Assembly: GCF_010728725.1 (NCBI RefSeq)
Contig: NZ_AP022606.1
Coordinates: forward strand, 2,108,001 to 2,172,000
Origin: Mycobacterium branderi
Lineage (GTDB): Bacteria > Actinomycetota > Actinomycetes > Mycobacteriales > Mycobacteriaceae
Length of the DNA stretch: 64,000 nt
Reading direction: 5' to 3'
Each line of letters starts with the position of its first letter. Within the stretch, counting starts at the first letter, position 1. Shown here piece after piece: positions 29,439 to 38,821 of the stretch. The notes beneath the pieces are model-generated. The model had not been told where the DNA came from, searched no databases, and worked only from the letters and a program-made list of their open reading frames with translations. The position numbers were made by a program, and so were the translations under genes.

Positions 29439-30515
29439 ATGACTGCAAAAGACCCCGGTAATCAGGGCATTACCTACGCTGAAGCAGGGGTAGACATCGA
29501 AGCCGGCGACCGCGCCGTCGAACTGTTCAAGCCGTTGGCATCGAAGGCCACTCGTCCGGAAGTGCGCAGTAAGCTGGGCGGATTCGCCGGATTGTTCGCT
29601 TTGCGCAGCGGCTATCGCGAGCCGTTGTTGGCTGCCTCCAGCGACGGTGTGGGCACCAAGCTGGCCGTCGCTCAGGCGATGGACAAGCACGACACCGTGG
29701 GCTTGGACTTGGTCGCGATGGTTGTCGACGATCTCGTGGTCTGCGGCGCCGAGCCGCTGTTCCTGTTGGACTACATCGCGTTGGGCCGGATCGTGCCCGA
29801 GCGGCTCAACGCCATCGTCGCCGGCATCGCCGACGGATGCATGCGTGCGGGTTGCGCGCTGCTCGGCGGCGAGACCGCCGAGCACCCTGGCCTGATCGAA
29901 CCCGACCACTACGACATCTCGGGCACCGCCGTCGGCGTCGTCGAGGCCGACGATGTGCTGGGTCCCGAGCGCGTCAAGCCCGGGGACGTCATCATCGCGA
30001 TGGGATCGTCGGGGCTGCATTCCAATGGATATTCGCTGGCCCGCAAGGTCCTGCTGGAGATCGACCGGATGAACCTGGCCGGTTATGTCGAGGAGTTCGG
30101 CCGCACACTGGGCGAAGAGCTGCTCGAGCCCACCCTGATCTACGCCAAGGATTGCCTGGCCCTGGCCGCTGAAACCCACGTCCGCACCTTTTGCCACATC
30201 ACCGGCGGCGGGCTGGCCGGCAACCTGGAACGCGTCATACCGCACGGGCTGGTGGCCGAGGTCGACCGCGGCACCTGGACGCCGGCGCCGGTGTTCGCGA
30301 TGATCGCGCAGCGCGGACGCGTGACGCGTGCGGAGATGGAGAAGACGTTCAACATGGGCGTCGGCATGGTCGCGGTCGTCGCGCCCGAGGACACCGACCG
30401 GACACTGGCCATCTTGACCGCGCGGCACCTGAACTGCTGGGTGCTGGGCACCGTCAGCAAGGGTGGCAAAGAAGGCCCCCGAGCCAAGCTCGTCGGGCAA
30501 CACCCGAGGTTTTAG
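29439..30515 (+). CDS. purM: Phosphoribosylformylglycinamidine cyclo-ligase (AIR synthetase)
   Basis: PurM closes the imidazole ring of FGAM to make AIR. The 358 residues show YAEAGVDIEAGDRAVELF at the start, ASSDGVGTKLAVAQAM (ATP loop), the GGETAEHPG block and FCHITGGGLAGNLERV. The ATG at 29439 follows purF by 40 bp, so the two probably share a transcript. It converges with the DUF3073 gene (4-bp overlap of ends). Confidence 0.98.
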   Translation: MTAKDPGNQGITYAEAGVDIEAGDRAVELFKPLASKATRPEVRSKLGGFAGLFALRSGYREPLLAASSDGVGTKLAVAQAMDKHDTVGLDLVAMVVDDLVVCGAEPLFLLDYIALGRIVPERLNAIVAGIADGCMRAGCALLGGETAEHPGLIEPDHYDISGTAVGVVEADDVLGPERVKPGDVIIAMGSSGLHSNGYSLARKVLLEIDRMNLAGYVEEFGRTLGEELLEPTLIYAKDCLALAAETHVRTFCHITGGGLAGNLERVIPHGLVAEVDRGTWTPAPVFAMIAQRGRVTRAEMEKTFNMGVGMVAVVAPEDTDRTLAILTARHLNCWVLGTVSKGGKEGPRAKLVGQHPRF

Positions 30516-30703
30516 CGGCGCCAGTCGTCTTCGTCGGCCCAGGGGTCGCTGGGAAACGGTTCGTCGCCGTCGCGCTGGGCGGTGTCGTCGGCGCTCGACC
30601 CGGACAGCTCGCGCTGAAGCCGCTCGAAATCGGTCTGCGGGGTGCTGTACTTCAGTTCTCGAGCAACCTTGGTCTGCTTCGCCTTAGCCCGGCCGCGGCC
30701 CAT
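30512..30703 (-). CDS. DUF3073 small basic/acidic protein, Rv0810c-like
   Basis: A 63-residue actinobacterial protein: a basic N-terminus MGRGRAKAKQTKVARELKY followed by an acidic C-terminus ending PWADEDDWRR. DUF3073 is conserved next to purM across actinobacteria, with unknown function. Start at 30703 is the conserved MGRGRAKA; a longer frame upstream has no conservation that I recognise. The 5' region has AT-rich -10-like boxes (TAAACT, TAAATT on the minus strand). Confidence 0.88.
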   Translation of the reverse strand: MGRGRAKAKQTKVARELKYSTPQTDFERLQRELSGSSADDTAQRDGDEPFPSDPWADEDDWRR

Positions 30704-30802
30704 GGGGGAACCCCCTCGCGCAATAACGGAGCGGCCCAAGAGAAGGCGGCTCCGATCTGTCAGTGAATTTATTGTCCTGCCGACAGTTTACCGTGCCCCG
30801 CG

Positions 30803-30830
30803 GGTGGGTGCTTGGCCTGCCCTACCCACC
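30803..30830. terminator. Hairpin between ygfZ and the DUF3073 promoter
   Basis: Arms ggtgggt/acccacc pair perfectly (7 bp) around a 14-base loop, 5 bases past the ygfZ stop on the minus strand. There is no U-tract, as is common for mycobacterial terminators, so termination is inferred from position. Confidence 0.5.
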
Positions 30831-30834
30831 AGTA

Positions 30835-31926
30835 CTACTGTCCTCGGCCGGTGCCGCGCAACCGCTCGACGGCCGCTCGCCCGGCCCCGACTGCATCCGC
30901 CGGAGGCATGGAATCCGGATCGATGACCGCGGTCACGGCGGCGTCGGAGCCCGTGACCAATTCGGTGTCGGCGGGCAATCCCCGCTTGAGCAGCGCCAGC
31001 GCCACCGGGCCGAGGTCCACATGGTCGACGACGGTGCCCAACCGGCCCACCGAGCGCCCGCTGGCCTGCACCGCATCGCCCGTAGACGGCCGATCCGCGG
31101 AACCGTCGAGGTGCAAAAGCACCAGCATCCGCGGCGGTCTGCCCAGGTTGTGTACGCGCGCGACGGTCTCCTGCCCCCGGTAGCAGCCCTTGTCCAGATG
31201 GACCGCGCCCAGCCCAGGGCCGCCGATCCAGCCCACCTCGTGGGGGATCGTGCGCTCGTCGGTGTCGACTCCGAGCCGTGGGCGCACGGCCGCCACCCGG
31301 TGCGCCTCATAGGTCCACACCCCGGCCGGGCGAATGTTGGCCTGCGCCAAGCGGTTTCGCCACCCCGCGGCGTCGTCGCGCGGCACCACCAAGTCCAGCT
31401 CGACCTGTGCACTGGTCATCCGGCGCAGGAAGCCTCCGCCCGGGAGCGCCGCGGCCGTCATCTCGGCGGGCAATGCGTCGACGCCGAGAGCGTCGAGAAC
31501 CGGTCGCTCGGCCAGCCGCGGACCCAGCAGCGACAGCACCGCGAGGTCGGCGGCAGCGGGGCTGACGTCCGACCAGAACACCATCTTGCGCAGGTAGTCC
31601 AGCAGCGGCTCGCCGCGCCAGGGCTCGGTGTCGAGGTAGGTGATGCCGCCCAGCTCGGTCTGGATCCAGTGGTCCTCGACGCGGCCCTGCCCGTCCAGGC
31701 TGAGGTTCTCGGTGCTGGCGCCGTCGGGCAGCTCGCTGACGTGCTGGGTCGAGATGCTGTGCAGCCAGGTCTGGCGGTCGGCGCCGGTCAGCGTGAGCAC
31801 CTTGCGGTGGGAGCGGTCCACCAGCACGGCGTCGGTCTCGGCCGCGCGCTGCTCACCCAGCGGATCGCCGTAATGCCAGGTCACACCGGCGTCCGGGCCG
31901 GTCTCGGGGGCGGGAACTGCAGGCAC
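30835..31926 (-). CDS. ygfZ: YgfZ/GcvT-like folate-binding protein
   Basis: A 363-residue tetrahydrofolate-binding protein related to the T-protein of glycine cleavage. The YgfZ signature KGCYRGQETVARV (Cys about 247) is intact; this family helps Fe-S cluster assembly or repair of MiaB-type enzymes. Position matches Rv0811c. It is divergent from pabC, with two palindromes between them that may co-regulate both folate-linked genes. Confidence 0.94.
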   Translation of the reverse strand: MPAVPAPETGPDAGVTWHYGDPLGEQRAAETDAVLVDRSHRKVLTLTGADRQTWLHSISTQHVSELPDGASTENLSLDGQGRVEDHWIQTELGGITYLDTEPWRGEPLLDYLRKMVFWSDVSPAAADLAVLSLLGPRLAERPVLDALGVDALPAEMTAAALPGGGFLRRMTSAQVELDLVVPRDDAAGWRNRLAQANIRPAGVWTYEAHRVAAVRPRLGVDTDERTIPHEVGWIGGPGLGAVHLDKGCYRGQETVARVHNLGRPPRMLVLLHLDGSADRPSTGDAVQASGRSVGRLGTVVDHVDLGPVALALLKRGLPADTELVTGSDAAVTAVIDPDSMPPADAVGAGRAAVERLRGTGRGQ

Positions 31927-31971
31927 ATCTCAACTCTACGGGCCCGCCAAGGCCGCCCCGGCCCCGCGAAC

Positions 31972-32017
31972 GTGAAGCCAGTTTCACAGTCGTCGACGAG
32001 GGTGAACCTAGCTTCAC
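31972..32017. promoter_or_regulatory. Two tandem 16-bp palindromes between ygfZ and pabC
   Basis: gtgaagccagtttcac (31972-31987) and gtgaacctagcttcac (32002-32017) are two variants of the perfect palindrome GTGAAGCTAGCTTCAC, with centres exactly 30 bp apart. They lie in the 116-bp divergent promoter region, just upstream of a TAGGCT -10-like box (32029-32034) for pabC. This spacing and symmetry fit paired operator sites on one DNA face; no regulator can be named. Confidence 0.6.
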
Positions 32018-32042
32018 AGGCGCCGCGATAGGCTCTTACGTC

Positions 32043-32912
32043 ATGACAGACCACCCTGGCGTGGTCGTCACGCTCGACGGCGAGATCCATCCGCCGGGGA
32101 CGCCACTTCTGTTCGCCGACGATCTCGCCGCGGTGCGTGGCGACGGCGTCTTCGAGACACTGCTGGTACGCGATGGCCAGGCGTGCCTCGTGGAGGCGCA
32201 TCTGGACCGGCTGACCCTGTCGGCCAAGCTGATGGACCTGCCGGAGCCTGACGCGGCCGCTTGGCGGCGCGCCATCGACGTGGCAGCGCGCAACTGGGCG
32301 GCCGATACGACCGACGAGGGCGCGATGCGGCTGGTCTACAGCCGGGGCAGGGAGCGCGGTTCGGCGCCGACGGCGTACGTGACCGTCAACCCCGTCGCGG
32401 CCCGGGTGGGCGCCGCACGCCGTGACGGGGTGGCCGCGATCACCCTGCCTCGCGAACTGCCCGCCACCGGCGTCGACGCGATGCCCTGGCTGCTGGCCGG
32501 CGCCAAGACCCTGTCGTACGCGATCAATATGGCCGCGCTGCGGCACGCCGGCCGGCACGGCGCCGGCGACGTCATCTTCGTCAGCTCCGACGGCTATGTC
32601 CTCGAGGGCCCGCGGTCCACGGTGGTGATCGCCGCGGAAAATCGTTGCCTGCTGACACCGCCGCCGTGGTATCCGATCCTGCGGGGCACTACTCAGCAGG
32701 CGCTGTTCGAAGTCGCCCGCGCGAAAGGATACGACTGCGACTACCGCGCCCTTCGGGTATCGGATCTCTTTGATGCGCAAGGGATTTGGCTAGTGTCGAG
32801 TATGACGTTGGCTGCGCGTGTCCACACCTTGGACGGCCGGTTGTTGCCGCCCGCGCCGATGGCTGCCGAATTCGCCGAGCTGGTTGACGCCGCGATTCTC
32901 AGCGATCGCTGA
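32043..32912 (+). CDS. pabC: Aminodeoxychorismate lyase, class IV aminotransferase fold
   Basis: A 289-residue PLP enzyme that releases p-aminobenzoate for folate synthesis. The PLP lysine is in GAKTLSYAINMAAL (Lys about 155); VRGDGVFETLLV at the start and GPRSTVVIA, PPPWYPILRGTTQQAL further on are family blocks. Position and length match Rv0812. A D-amino-acid aminotransferase activity cannot be excluded by sequence. A -10-like TAGGCT 8 bases before the ATG suggests a leaderless mRNA. Confidence 0.9.
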   Translation: MTDHPGVVVTLDGEIHPPGTPLLFADDLAAVRGDGVFETLLVRDGQACLVEAHLDRLTLSAKLMDLPEPDAAAWRRAIDVAARNWAADTTDEGAMRLVYSRGRERGSAPTAYVTVNPVAARVGAARRDGVAAITLPRELPATGVDAMPWLLAGAKTLSYAINMAALRHAGRHGAGDVIFVSSDGYVLEGPRSTVVIAAENRCLLTPPPWYPILRGTTQQALFEVARAKGYDCDYRALRVSDLFDAQGIWLVSSMTLAARVHTLDGRLLPPAPMAAEFAELVDAAILSDR

Positions 32913-32940
32913 ATTCAGTTGTGGCTCCGGCCGGTTAGCG

Positions 32941-33041
32941 GTACGGTCGGCCGTACACAGGGAAGGAGGTGGTCCGCAAATTGATTGGCTTATGGACTTG
33001 TGAGGTGGCTGCGCGTTAAGCGCGAGCGGCTGGAATCACCT
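32941..33041 (+). ncRNA. Structured leader-like unit with extended Shine-Dalgarno and matching anti-SD segment
   Basis: In order: a short palindrome gtacggtcggccgtac (32941-32956); AAGGAGGTGGTCC (32963-32975), which matches the full 16S 3'-end complement AAGGAGGTGATCC with one G/A change; a mini-frame from GTG at 32969 (17 codons with stop, VVRKLIGLWTCEVAAR); and GGAATCACCT (33032-33041), which pairs with AGGTGGTCC over nine pairs with one bulged A. A strong hairpin terminator follows at 33073. I read this as a small regulatory RNA or leader-peptide unit downstream of pabC. I know no named family for it. Confidence 0.45.
32969..33019 (+). CDS. Possible 16-residue mini-ORF overlapping the extended SD
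   Basis: GTG at 32969 opens a frame giving VVRKLIGLWTCEVAAR then TAA. The GTG itself lies inside the extended Shine-Dalgarno, so the more plausible initiator is the in-frame TTG at 32981, 11 bases after AGGAGG, giving a 12-residue peptide. Translation is unproven; the ribosome-binding signal is unusually strong for such a short frame. Confidence 0.3.
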   Translation: MVRKLIGLWTCEVAAR

Positions 33042-33072
33042 GCGCGCGCTGGCGAATTCCCCGCAGTCACCC

Positions 33073-33121
33073 GGCCCCCGAGCCTCCGGTCCGTCCAACC
33101 AGGAACTACGGCTCGGGGGCC
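33073..33121. terminator. Strong hairpin between pabC unit and nitrobindin gene
   Basis: Arms ggcccccgagcc (33073-33084) and ggctcgggggcc (33110-33121) pair at all 12 positions around a 25-base loop. It lies between two converging units (pabC plus the mini-unit on plus, nitrobindin on minus), so a bidirectional terminator is the natural reading. There is no U-tract. Confidence 0.7.
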
Positions 33122-33143
33122 GTCCCATCTCTGGACCTGACCG

Positions 33144-33785
33144 CTAGCCCGCGAAGCGGGAGAGCCGTGCCGACAAGTGCGGCACCAGCCCGCCGTCGGC
33201 GTCCACCCGTTCTTCGACGTAGGCCAAGTCGCCGCCCTCGACGATGCCGTAGAGCCGCTTGGCGCCCCCGACCAGCACGCCTGACTTACTGCACGCCAGT
33301 GCGTCGGTGACCAACTCCCACGACGACTGGTTGCGTGGCCGGCCGTAGAACAGCTCGACGTAGCCGGCGGAGTGGGCCAGCAGCAGCTCGATGGCCTGCG
33401 ACTCACCTGCGTCGTTGGGGTCGACGACGAAGCGCCAGAAACCGGTTTCCCGCAGGTCGTGGCCGTCGTAGTCACCGGAGTCGGTGAGGCGCCACGACCG
33501 GGCCTCCCAATTCAGGTAGTCGCCGCCGTCGTGGCTGACCACGATCTGCTGGCCGAACCGGTAGTCGCCGTGGCTGCCGCGACCCTCGCCTTCACCGCGC
33601 CACACGCCGACCAGTGGCAGTAACGCCAACAAGGCGTCGTGCAGGTTGGCGCCCTCGCGCAGGTTGGCGGTGTCGGCGGGGCCAGGCAGGTCGTCGAAGA
33701 CCGGGATGTTGCGTGACGCGGTCACCTTGGCGCGCTCGGCGGCGGCCGCCAGCGCTCGATCGCCAGAACCGGTCCGGTCACTCAC
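33144..33785 (-). CDS. Nitrobindin/FABP-like haem-binding protein, Rv0813c-like
   Basis: A 213-residue protein with a ten-stranded beta-barrel domain (THAP4/nitrobindin). The family motif GVWRGEGEG is at about residues 60-68, and the barrel ends [11 protein letters not shown]. Relatives bind ferric haem and react with nitric oxide or peroxynitrite; M. tuberculosis Rv0813c has been described as FABP-like. It starts at GTG 33785, overlapping the stop of a 32-codon membrane peptide gene, so both are in one operon. Confidence 0.9.
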   Translation of the reverse strand: MSDRTGSGDRALAAAAERAKVTASRNIPVFDDLPGPADTANLREGANLHDALLALLPLVGVWRGEGEGRGSHGDYRFGQQIVVSHDGGDYLNWEARSWRLTDSGDYDGHDLRETGFWRFVVDPNDAGESQAIELLLAHSAGYVELFYGRPRNQSSWELVTDALACSKSGVLVGGAKRLYGIVEGGDLAYVEERVDADGGLVPHLSARLSRFAG

Positions 33786-33880
33786 GACTCGTCGGTGATC
33801 AGCCGATACAGCGCATACAACGCGAACCAGGTGATGACCACCACGGCCGCGACCAGCATGATCTCGAAGAACAGCACCAC
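33782..33880 (-). CDS. Small single-span membrane protein coupled to nitrobindin
   Basis: A 32-residue product beginning [19 protein letters not shown], nearly all membrane span, with a short polar tail YRLITDES. Its TGA overlaps the nitrobindin GTG (GTGA). The GTG at 33880 is the earliest standard start after an upstream stop; an ATT two codons earlier is conceivable. No strong ribosome site is seen. Too short for most gene finders. It could anchor or partner the haem protein; function unknown. Confidence 0.5.
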   Translation of the reverse strand: MVLFFEIMLVAAVVVITWFALYALYRLITDES

Positions 33881-33931
33881 GGCAATGAGTCTAGTGCGTC
33901 AATCCCACCGATATTCTCGGGGCGACCCGCG

Positions 33932-33991
33932 GCGAGCGTGCACACTTGCACGTCATTTGCGGCGTTTCGGCGTACAAACACGCACGCTCGC
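33932..33991. repeat. Inverted repeat gcgagcgtgc/gcacgctcgc
   Basis: A perfect 10-bp pair of arms encloses a 40-base AT-richer loop (cacgtcatttgcggcgtttc lies inside). It sits between the sseC 3' end and the nitrobindin operon promoter. Arms resemble the repeat at 17383-17421, so it may be a dispersed palindromic unit that also ends the cysA-sseC transcript. Confidence 0.5.
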
Positions 33992-34008
33992 TGGGAAACG
34001 AAGGCCCG

Positions 34009-34311
34009 TCAGGCGATCTTGACGTCCACCTCGTGGATGCCGGCGCCCGACGGGGTCACCACCGCGTCGCCGTTTCCGGCCGCCGACAGCGCGCGCAGCG
34101 TCCAGGACCCCGGCGCGGCGAAGAACCGGAAATCACCGGTGGCCGACGCGACGACCTCGGCGGTGAACTCGTCACTGGAGTCCAGCAGCCGCACGAACGC
34201 GCCGCCGACGGCCTGGCCGTCGCGGTCCACGACGCGGCCGGTGATGACGGTCTCCTTCTCCAGGTCGACGCTGGCCGGCAACGTCTGTCCTTGCTTCGGT
34301 GCAGAGCACAT
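34009..34311 (-). CDS. sseC: SseC family protein (DUF1416)
   Basis: A 100-residue protein identical in size to mycobacterial SseC. It begins MCSAPKQGQTLPASVDLEKE, and VVDRDGQAVGGAFVRLLDSS through WTLRALSAAGNG forms a carboxypeptidase-regulatory-like beta-sandwich. Found with thiosulfate sulfurtransferases in actinobacteria; role in sulfur metabolism is inferred from that. It starts one base after the cysA stop, so both are translated from one mRNA. Confidence 0.93.
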   Translation of the reverse strand: MCSAPKQGQTLPASVDLEKETVITGRVVDRDGQAVGGAFVRLLDSSDEFTAEVVASATGDFRFFAAPGSWTLRALSAAGNGDAVVTPSGAGIHEVDVKIA

Positions 34312-34312
34312 A

Positions 34313-35146
34313 TCAGCTTCCCAACTCGATCGGGGCTCCCACCAGGGAGCCGTATTCCGTCCAACTGCCGTCGTAGTTCTTGACGTTTTGGTGTCCGAGC
34401 AGCTCGCGCAGCACGAACCAGGTGTGCGACGACCGCTCACCGATCCGGCAATAAGCGATGGTCTCCTTCGACCCGTCGAGGCCGGCGTCGGCGTACAGCT
34501 TGGCCAGCTCCTCGTCGGACTTGAAGGTGCCGTCCTCATTGGCGGCTTTGCTCCACGGCACGTTGATCGCGCCGGGGATGTGACCGGGCCGCTGGCTTTG
34601 TTCCTGCGGCAGGTGCGCAGGGGCCAGGATCTTGCCGGAAAACTCGTCGGGGGAGCGGACGTCGACCAGGTTCTTGACGTTGATCGCGGCCAGGACCTCG
34701 TCGCGGAACGCCCGGATCGAGTTGTCGGGCTGCTTGGCGCTGTAGGAGGTGGCCGGGCGGTTCACCTTCTCGCTCGACAGCGGGCGGCCGTCCAGCTCCC
34801 ACTTCTTGCGGCCGCCGTCGAGCAGCTTGACCTTGTCGTGGCCGTAGAGCTTGAAGTACCAGTACGCGTAGGCGGCGAACCAGTTGTTGTTGCCGCCGTA
34901 GAGGATCACGGTGTCGTCGTTGGAGATACCGCGGTCGGAGAGCAGCTTGGAGAACTGCTGAGCGTCGACGAAGTCACGCCGGACCGGGTCCTGCAGGTCG
35001 GTACGCCAGTCCAGCTTGACCGCGCCGGGGATGTGGCCGGTGTCGTAGGCGCTGGTGTCCTCGTCGACTTCGACGAAGACGGTGTTGGCGGCGTCGAGAT
35101 TGCTCTCGGCCCAGTCGGCGGAGACTAGGACGTCGGAGCGTGCCAT
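34313..35146 (-). CDS. cysA2: Thiosulfate sulfurtransferase (rhodanese), CysA2-like
   Basis: A 277-residue tandem rhodanese. The N-terminal domain is inactive-type; the C-terminal active loop CRIGERSS carries the persulfide Cys at about 233. It moves sulfane sulfur from thiosulfate to thiol acceptors. Its start overlaps the end of the DUF4395 gene by 22 bp. The leaderless polycysteine mini-gene upstream suggests the operon responds to cysteine supply. Confidence 0.96.
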   Translation of the reverse strand: MARSDVLVSADWAESNLDAANTVFVEVDEDTSAYDTGHIPGAVKLDWRTDLQDPVRRDFVDAQQFSKLLSDRGISNDDTVILYGGNNNWFAAYAYWYFKLYGHDKVKLLDGGRKKWELDGRPLSSEKVNRPATSYSAKQPDNSIRAFRDEVLAAINVKNLVDVRSPDEFSGKILAPAHLPQEQSQRPGHIPGAINVPWSKAANEDGTFKSDEELAKLYADAGLDGSKETIAYCRIGERSSHTWFVLRELLGHQNVKNYDGSWTEYGSLVGAPIELGS

Positions 35147-35613
35147 GGTGTGGATCCTTTCGGTTGGTTACGCAGACGCGCGACGAGCGGGTAGAGCTGG
35201 CAGCCCAGGCAGATGCCGAAGGCCGCGTTGAGGAAGGCCGCCGCCAATGCGGCCGCGGTGGCGACGATCCCGAGCAGGGGAGCGCCGGCGGCGAACCCGG
35301 CCACGCCGATGGCGGCGAAGACGAATCCGACCAGTTGAGCGAATTTCAGCGGGGCCACCGGCTCCCGCTCCCGGACCGGCCCGAGCCGCGGCGCCACCAG
35401 GTTGGCGAACAGCACGCCGTACGGATGCCGGCGCGGGCCGGCCCAGGCGCCGATCGCGAACACGACTGCCTGCAGACCCAGGATGCCGGCGGCGGCGAAG
35501 GTGCTGGTCCCGGCCACAATCAGCGTGGTCACCAGCACCGCGGTGGTGACCCAGGCGACGAATCGCGGTCCGCGAACGTCCACCCGGTCGGTGGTGGTGG
35601 TTTCTGACGACAT
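35125..35613 (-). CDS. DUF4395 membrane protein
   Basis: A 162-residue protein with about four membrane spans (VAWVTTAVLVTTLIVAG, GLQAVVFAIGAWAG, FAQLVGFVFAAIGVAGF, IVATAAALAAAFLNAAFG) and a conserved CLGCQLY Cys pair after the last span. DUF4395 proteins are commonly linked to rhodanese and thioredoxin genes; a sulfur-compound transport or thiol role is inferred. First full-length gene of the cysA-sseC operon. Confidence 0.88.
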   Translation of the reverse strand: MSSETTTTDRVDVRGPRFVAWVTTAVLVTTLIVAGTSTFAAAGILGLQAVVFAIGAWAGPRRHPYGVLFANLVAPRLGPVREREPVAPLKFAQLVGFVFAAIGVAGFAAGAPLLGIVATAAALAAAFLNAAFGICLGCQLYPLVARLRNQPKGSTPWHAPTS

Positions 35614-35692
35614 AGAGCTGCTCCTGTTGAGAACGGGAAGGGGGAGGCATGCCAGAACGGCTGCTTCCGAGAGCGGCGCGAGACGGCGCTAC

Positions 35693-35782
35693 TCAGCAGC
35701 TACAACAACAGCAGCAACCCGCGGTGCGGCACAGATCGACTGCGCGGCGCTTGGTGAGCACGAGCTCCAGGCGGGCTAACAC
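35693..35782 (-). CDS. Leaderless polycysteine mini-ORF (cysteine-responsive attenuator type)
   Basis: GTG at 35782 opens a 29-codon frame that ends TAGCCCCCSC. Six of its last seven codons are Cys. A TAAGCT -10 box 7 bases upstream means the start codon is probably the first base of the transcript. Such leaderless polycysteine ORFs are known in mycobacteria to attenuate the downstream sulfur operon according to cysteine supply: ribosome stalling at Cys codons opens the downstream region. Here the DUF4395 gene starts 79 bases after its stop. Confidence 0.85.
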   Translation of the reverse strand: MLARLELVLTKRRAVDLCRTAGCCCCCSC

Positions 35783-35789
35783 GTCGGAC

Positions 35790-35795
35790 AGCTTA
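35790..35795 (-). promoter_or_regulatory. -10 box (TAAGCT) of the polycysteine-cysA-sseC operon
   Basis: TAAGCT on the minus strand (TANNNT class) ends 7 bases before the G of the mini-ORF GTG, the usual distance to a transcription start. No clear -35 is visible, as is normal in mycobacteria. Confidence 0.65.
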
Positions 35796-35811
35796 CCCAA
35801 TGTCCCGACGG

Positions 35812-36225
35812 TCAAGCCAACAGCGGGGTCAGCGCCGAGCGCAGGTCGGCGGCCGACGGGACGCCGGCGGTGCGGTACCGCTGCCGGCCGTCACCGTCGA
35901 AGATGAACGTCGTCGGCAGCGACAGCACCGAAAGGCGGCGCGCCGCAGCCGGGTTGGCGTCCATGTCGATCTCCACGTGCGCCACGTCGCCGAGGTCCTC
36001 GAGATCACGGCAGACCTGGCTGACCACGCGTCGCACGCGGTCGCACGGCGCACACCAGGCGGCGCTGAAGTGCACGACCGTCGGCCCGTCCCGGGACAAG
36101 CCGAGATCAGTGGTGTCCACTTCGGATCCGACGGCCTGTAGGGACCCGGCGCGGCGGGTCAGCAGCCAGCCGACGAGCGCCGCCAGCGCCAAAGCGGCCA
36201 CGACAGCGACCAGTGCAGTAGTCAT
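35812..36225 (-). CDS. thiX: Membrane-tethered thioredoxin-like protein
   Basis: A 137-residue protein with an N-terminal membrane span (ALVAVVAALALAALVGWLL) and a thioredoxin domain with active site WCAPC (about 59-63) and the cis-Pro loop LSLPTTFIF. It is likely extracytoplasmic or membrane-associated and handles thiol exchange. Start overlaps the lmeA stop (ATGA). Position matches Rv0816c (thiX). Lies directly upstream of the polycysteine promoter. Confidence 0.92.
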   Translation of the reverse strand: MTTALVAVVAALALAALVGWLLTRRAGSLQAVGSEVDTTDLGLSRDGPTVVHFSAAWCAPCDRVRRVVSQVCRDLEDLGDVAHVEIDMDANPAAARRLSVLSLPTTFIFDGDGRQRYRTAGVPSAADLRSALTPLLA

Positions 36226-37034
36226 ACCTGGTTGAACCCGTCGAGCGTGATCGTTACTCCCTGGGTGATGCCCTCGATGATCACGTCGGAGCCGCGGGCG
36301 CCCTGGCTCGTCGGCGCCACGCCGAACGGCAGCCGCTGGTCGGGCAACCGCTGGCGAAACGCCGCCAGCACCGCGTCCCGCTTGTCGTCGGGCACCGTCT
36401 GGTTGGCGGTGTCGGGTCCGGTCAGCACACCGGTCGGAGTGAACACCAGCGTGGTGCGGTCCGCTCCCGCGATGGAGAGGTCGACGGCGACGCTGACCCG
36501 CTTGTCGAAGTGGGCAGATTTCGGAGTGCCGGTGAACACCAGCCCACGACTGCCCGAGATCCCGGATTCGGTGGTGCCGCCGGTGTTGTCGTTGGTTTCC
36601 TGCGGCGGCGCCTCGACCATCAGATCGGTGATGCCCATGTACCGGCCCAGATGCGTCGAGTCGATGATGATGCGGCTTTCCAGCTTGCCCACCGGGAGCT
36701 TCGCGTCCGGCCGGATCAGCCATGACGCGTCGCCCAGGCCGATGGAATGCATCGTGGCCTCGAGGGTGGCCTTGCCGACCTTGGGATGGTCGACGGCGCT
36801 TGCCTTGATCTCCACCTCGTCGTAGTGGCGCCGCATGGCCTGCGGGATCACCGGGAAACCAAGGATCGCAATAAAGGGATCCGAACCCAGGTGCGCGGTG
36901 TTGCGCAGCGTGCGGGACAACCGGTATTCGGCGTAAATAGTGGTCCCGAAATCCACCCCGACGGCTCCGACGAGCACCACGGCGACGGCCACCGCCACCG
37001 CGGCCACACCGATGAACACCCTGCGCATCCGCAT
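36222..37034 (-). CDS. lmeA: LmeA family phospholipid-binding protein (DUF2993)
   Basis: A 270-residue protein with an N-terminal signal-anchor ([21 protein letters not shown]) and a DUF2993 domain ([26 protein letters not shown] start, C-terminal [15 protein letters not shown]). LmeA (Rv0817c) binds phospholipid in the periplasm and is needed for normal mannan elongation of lipomannan/lipoarabinomannan. It is the first gene of an lmeA-thiX pair, divergent from glnR. Confidence 0.92.
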   Translation of the reverse strand: MRMRRVFIGVAAVAVAVAVVLVGAVGVDFGTTIYAEYRLSRTLRNTAHLGSDPFIAILGFPVIPQAMRRHYDEVEIKASAVDHPKVGKATLEATMHSIGLGDASWLIRPDAKLPVGKLESRIIIDSTHLGRYMGITDLMVEAPPQETNDNTGGTTESGISGSRGLVFTGTPKSAHFDKRVSVAVDLSIAGADRTTLVFTPTGVLTGPDTANQTVPDDKRDAVLAAFRQRLPDQRLPFGVAPTSQGARGSDVIIEGITQGVTITLDGFNQV

Positions 37035-37105
37035 ATTGTTGCCCTTGGATCGTCAGCGGGCGAAACACCTGGTCGCACGTTATCGTTAGATGACCTGGCC
37101 GCTAA

Positions 37106-38820
<1,715 letters not shown>

Positions 38821-38821
<1 letters not shown>

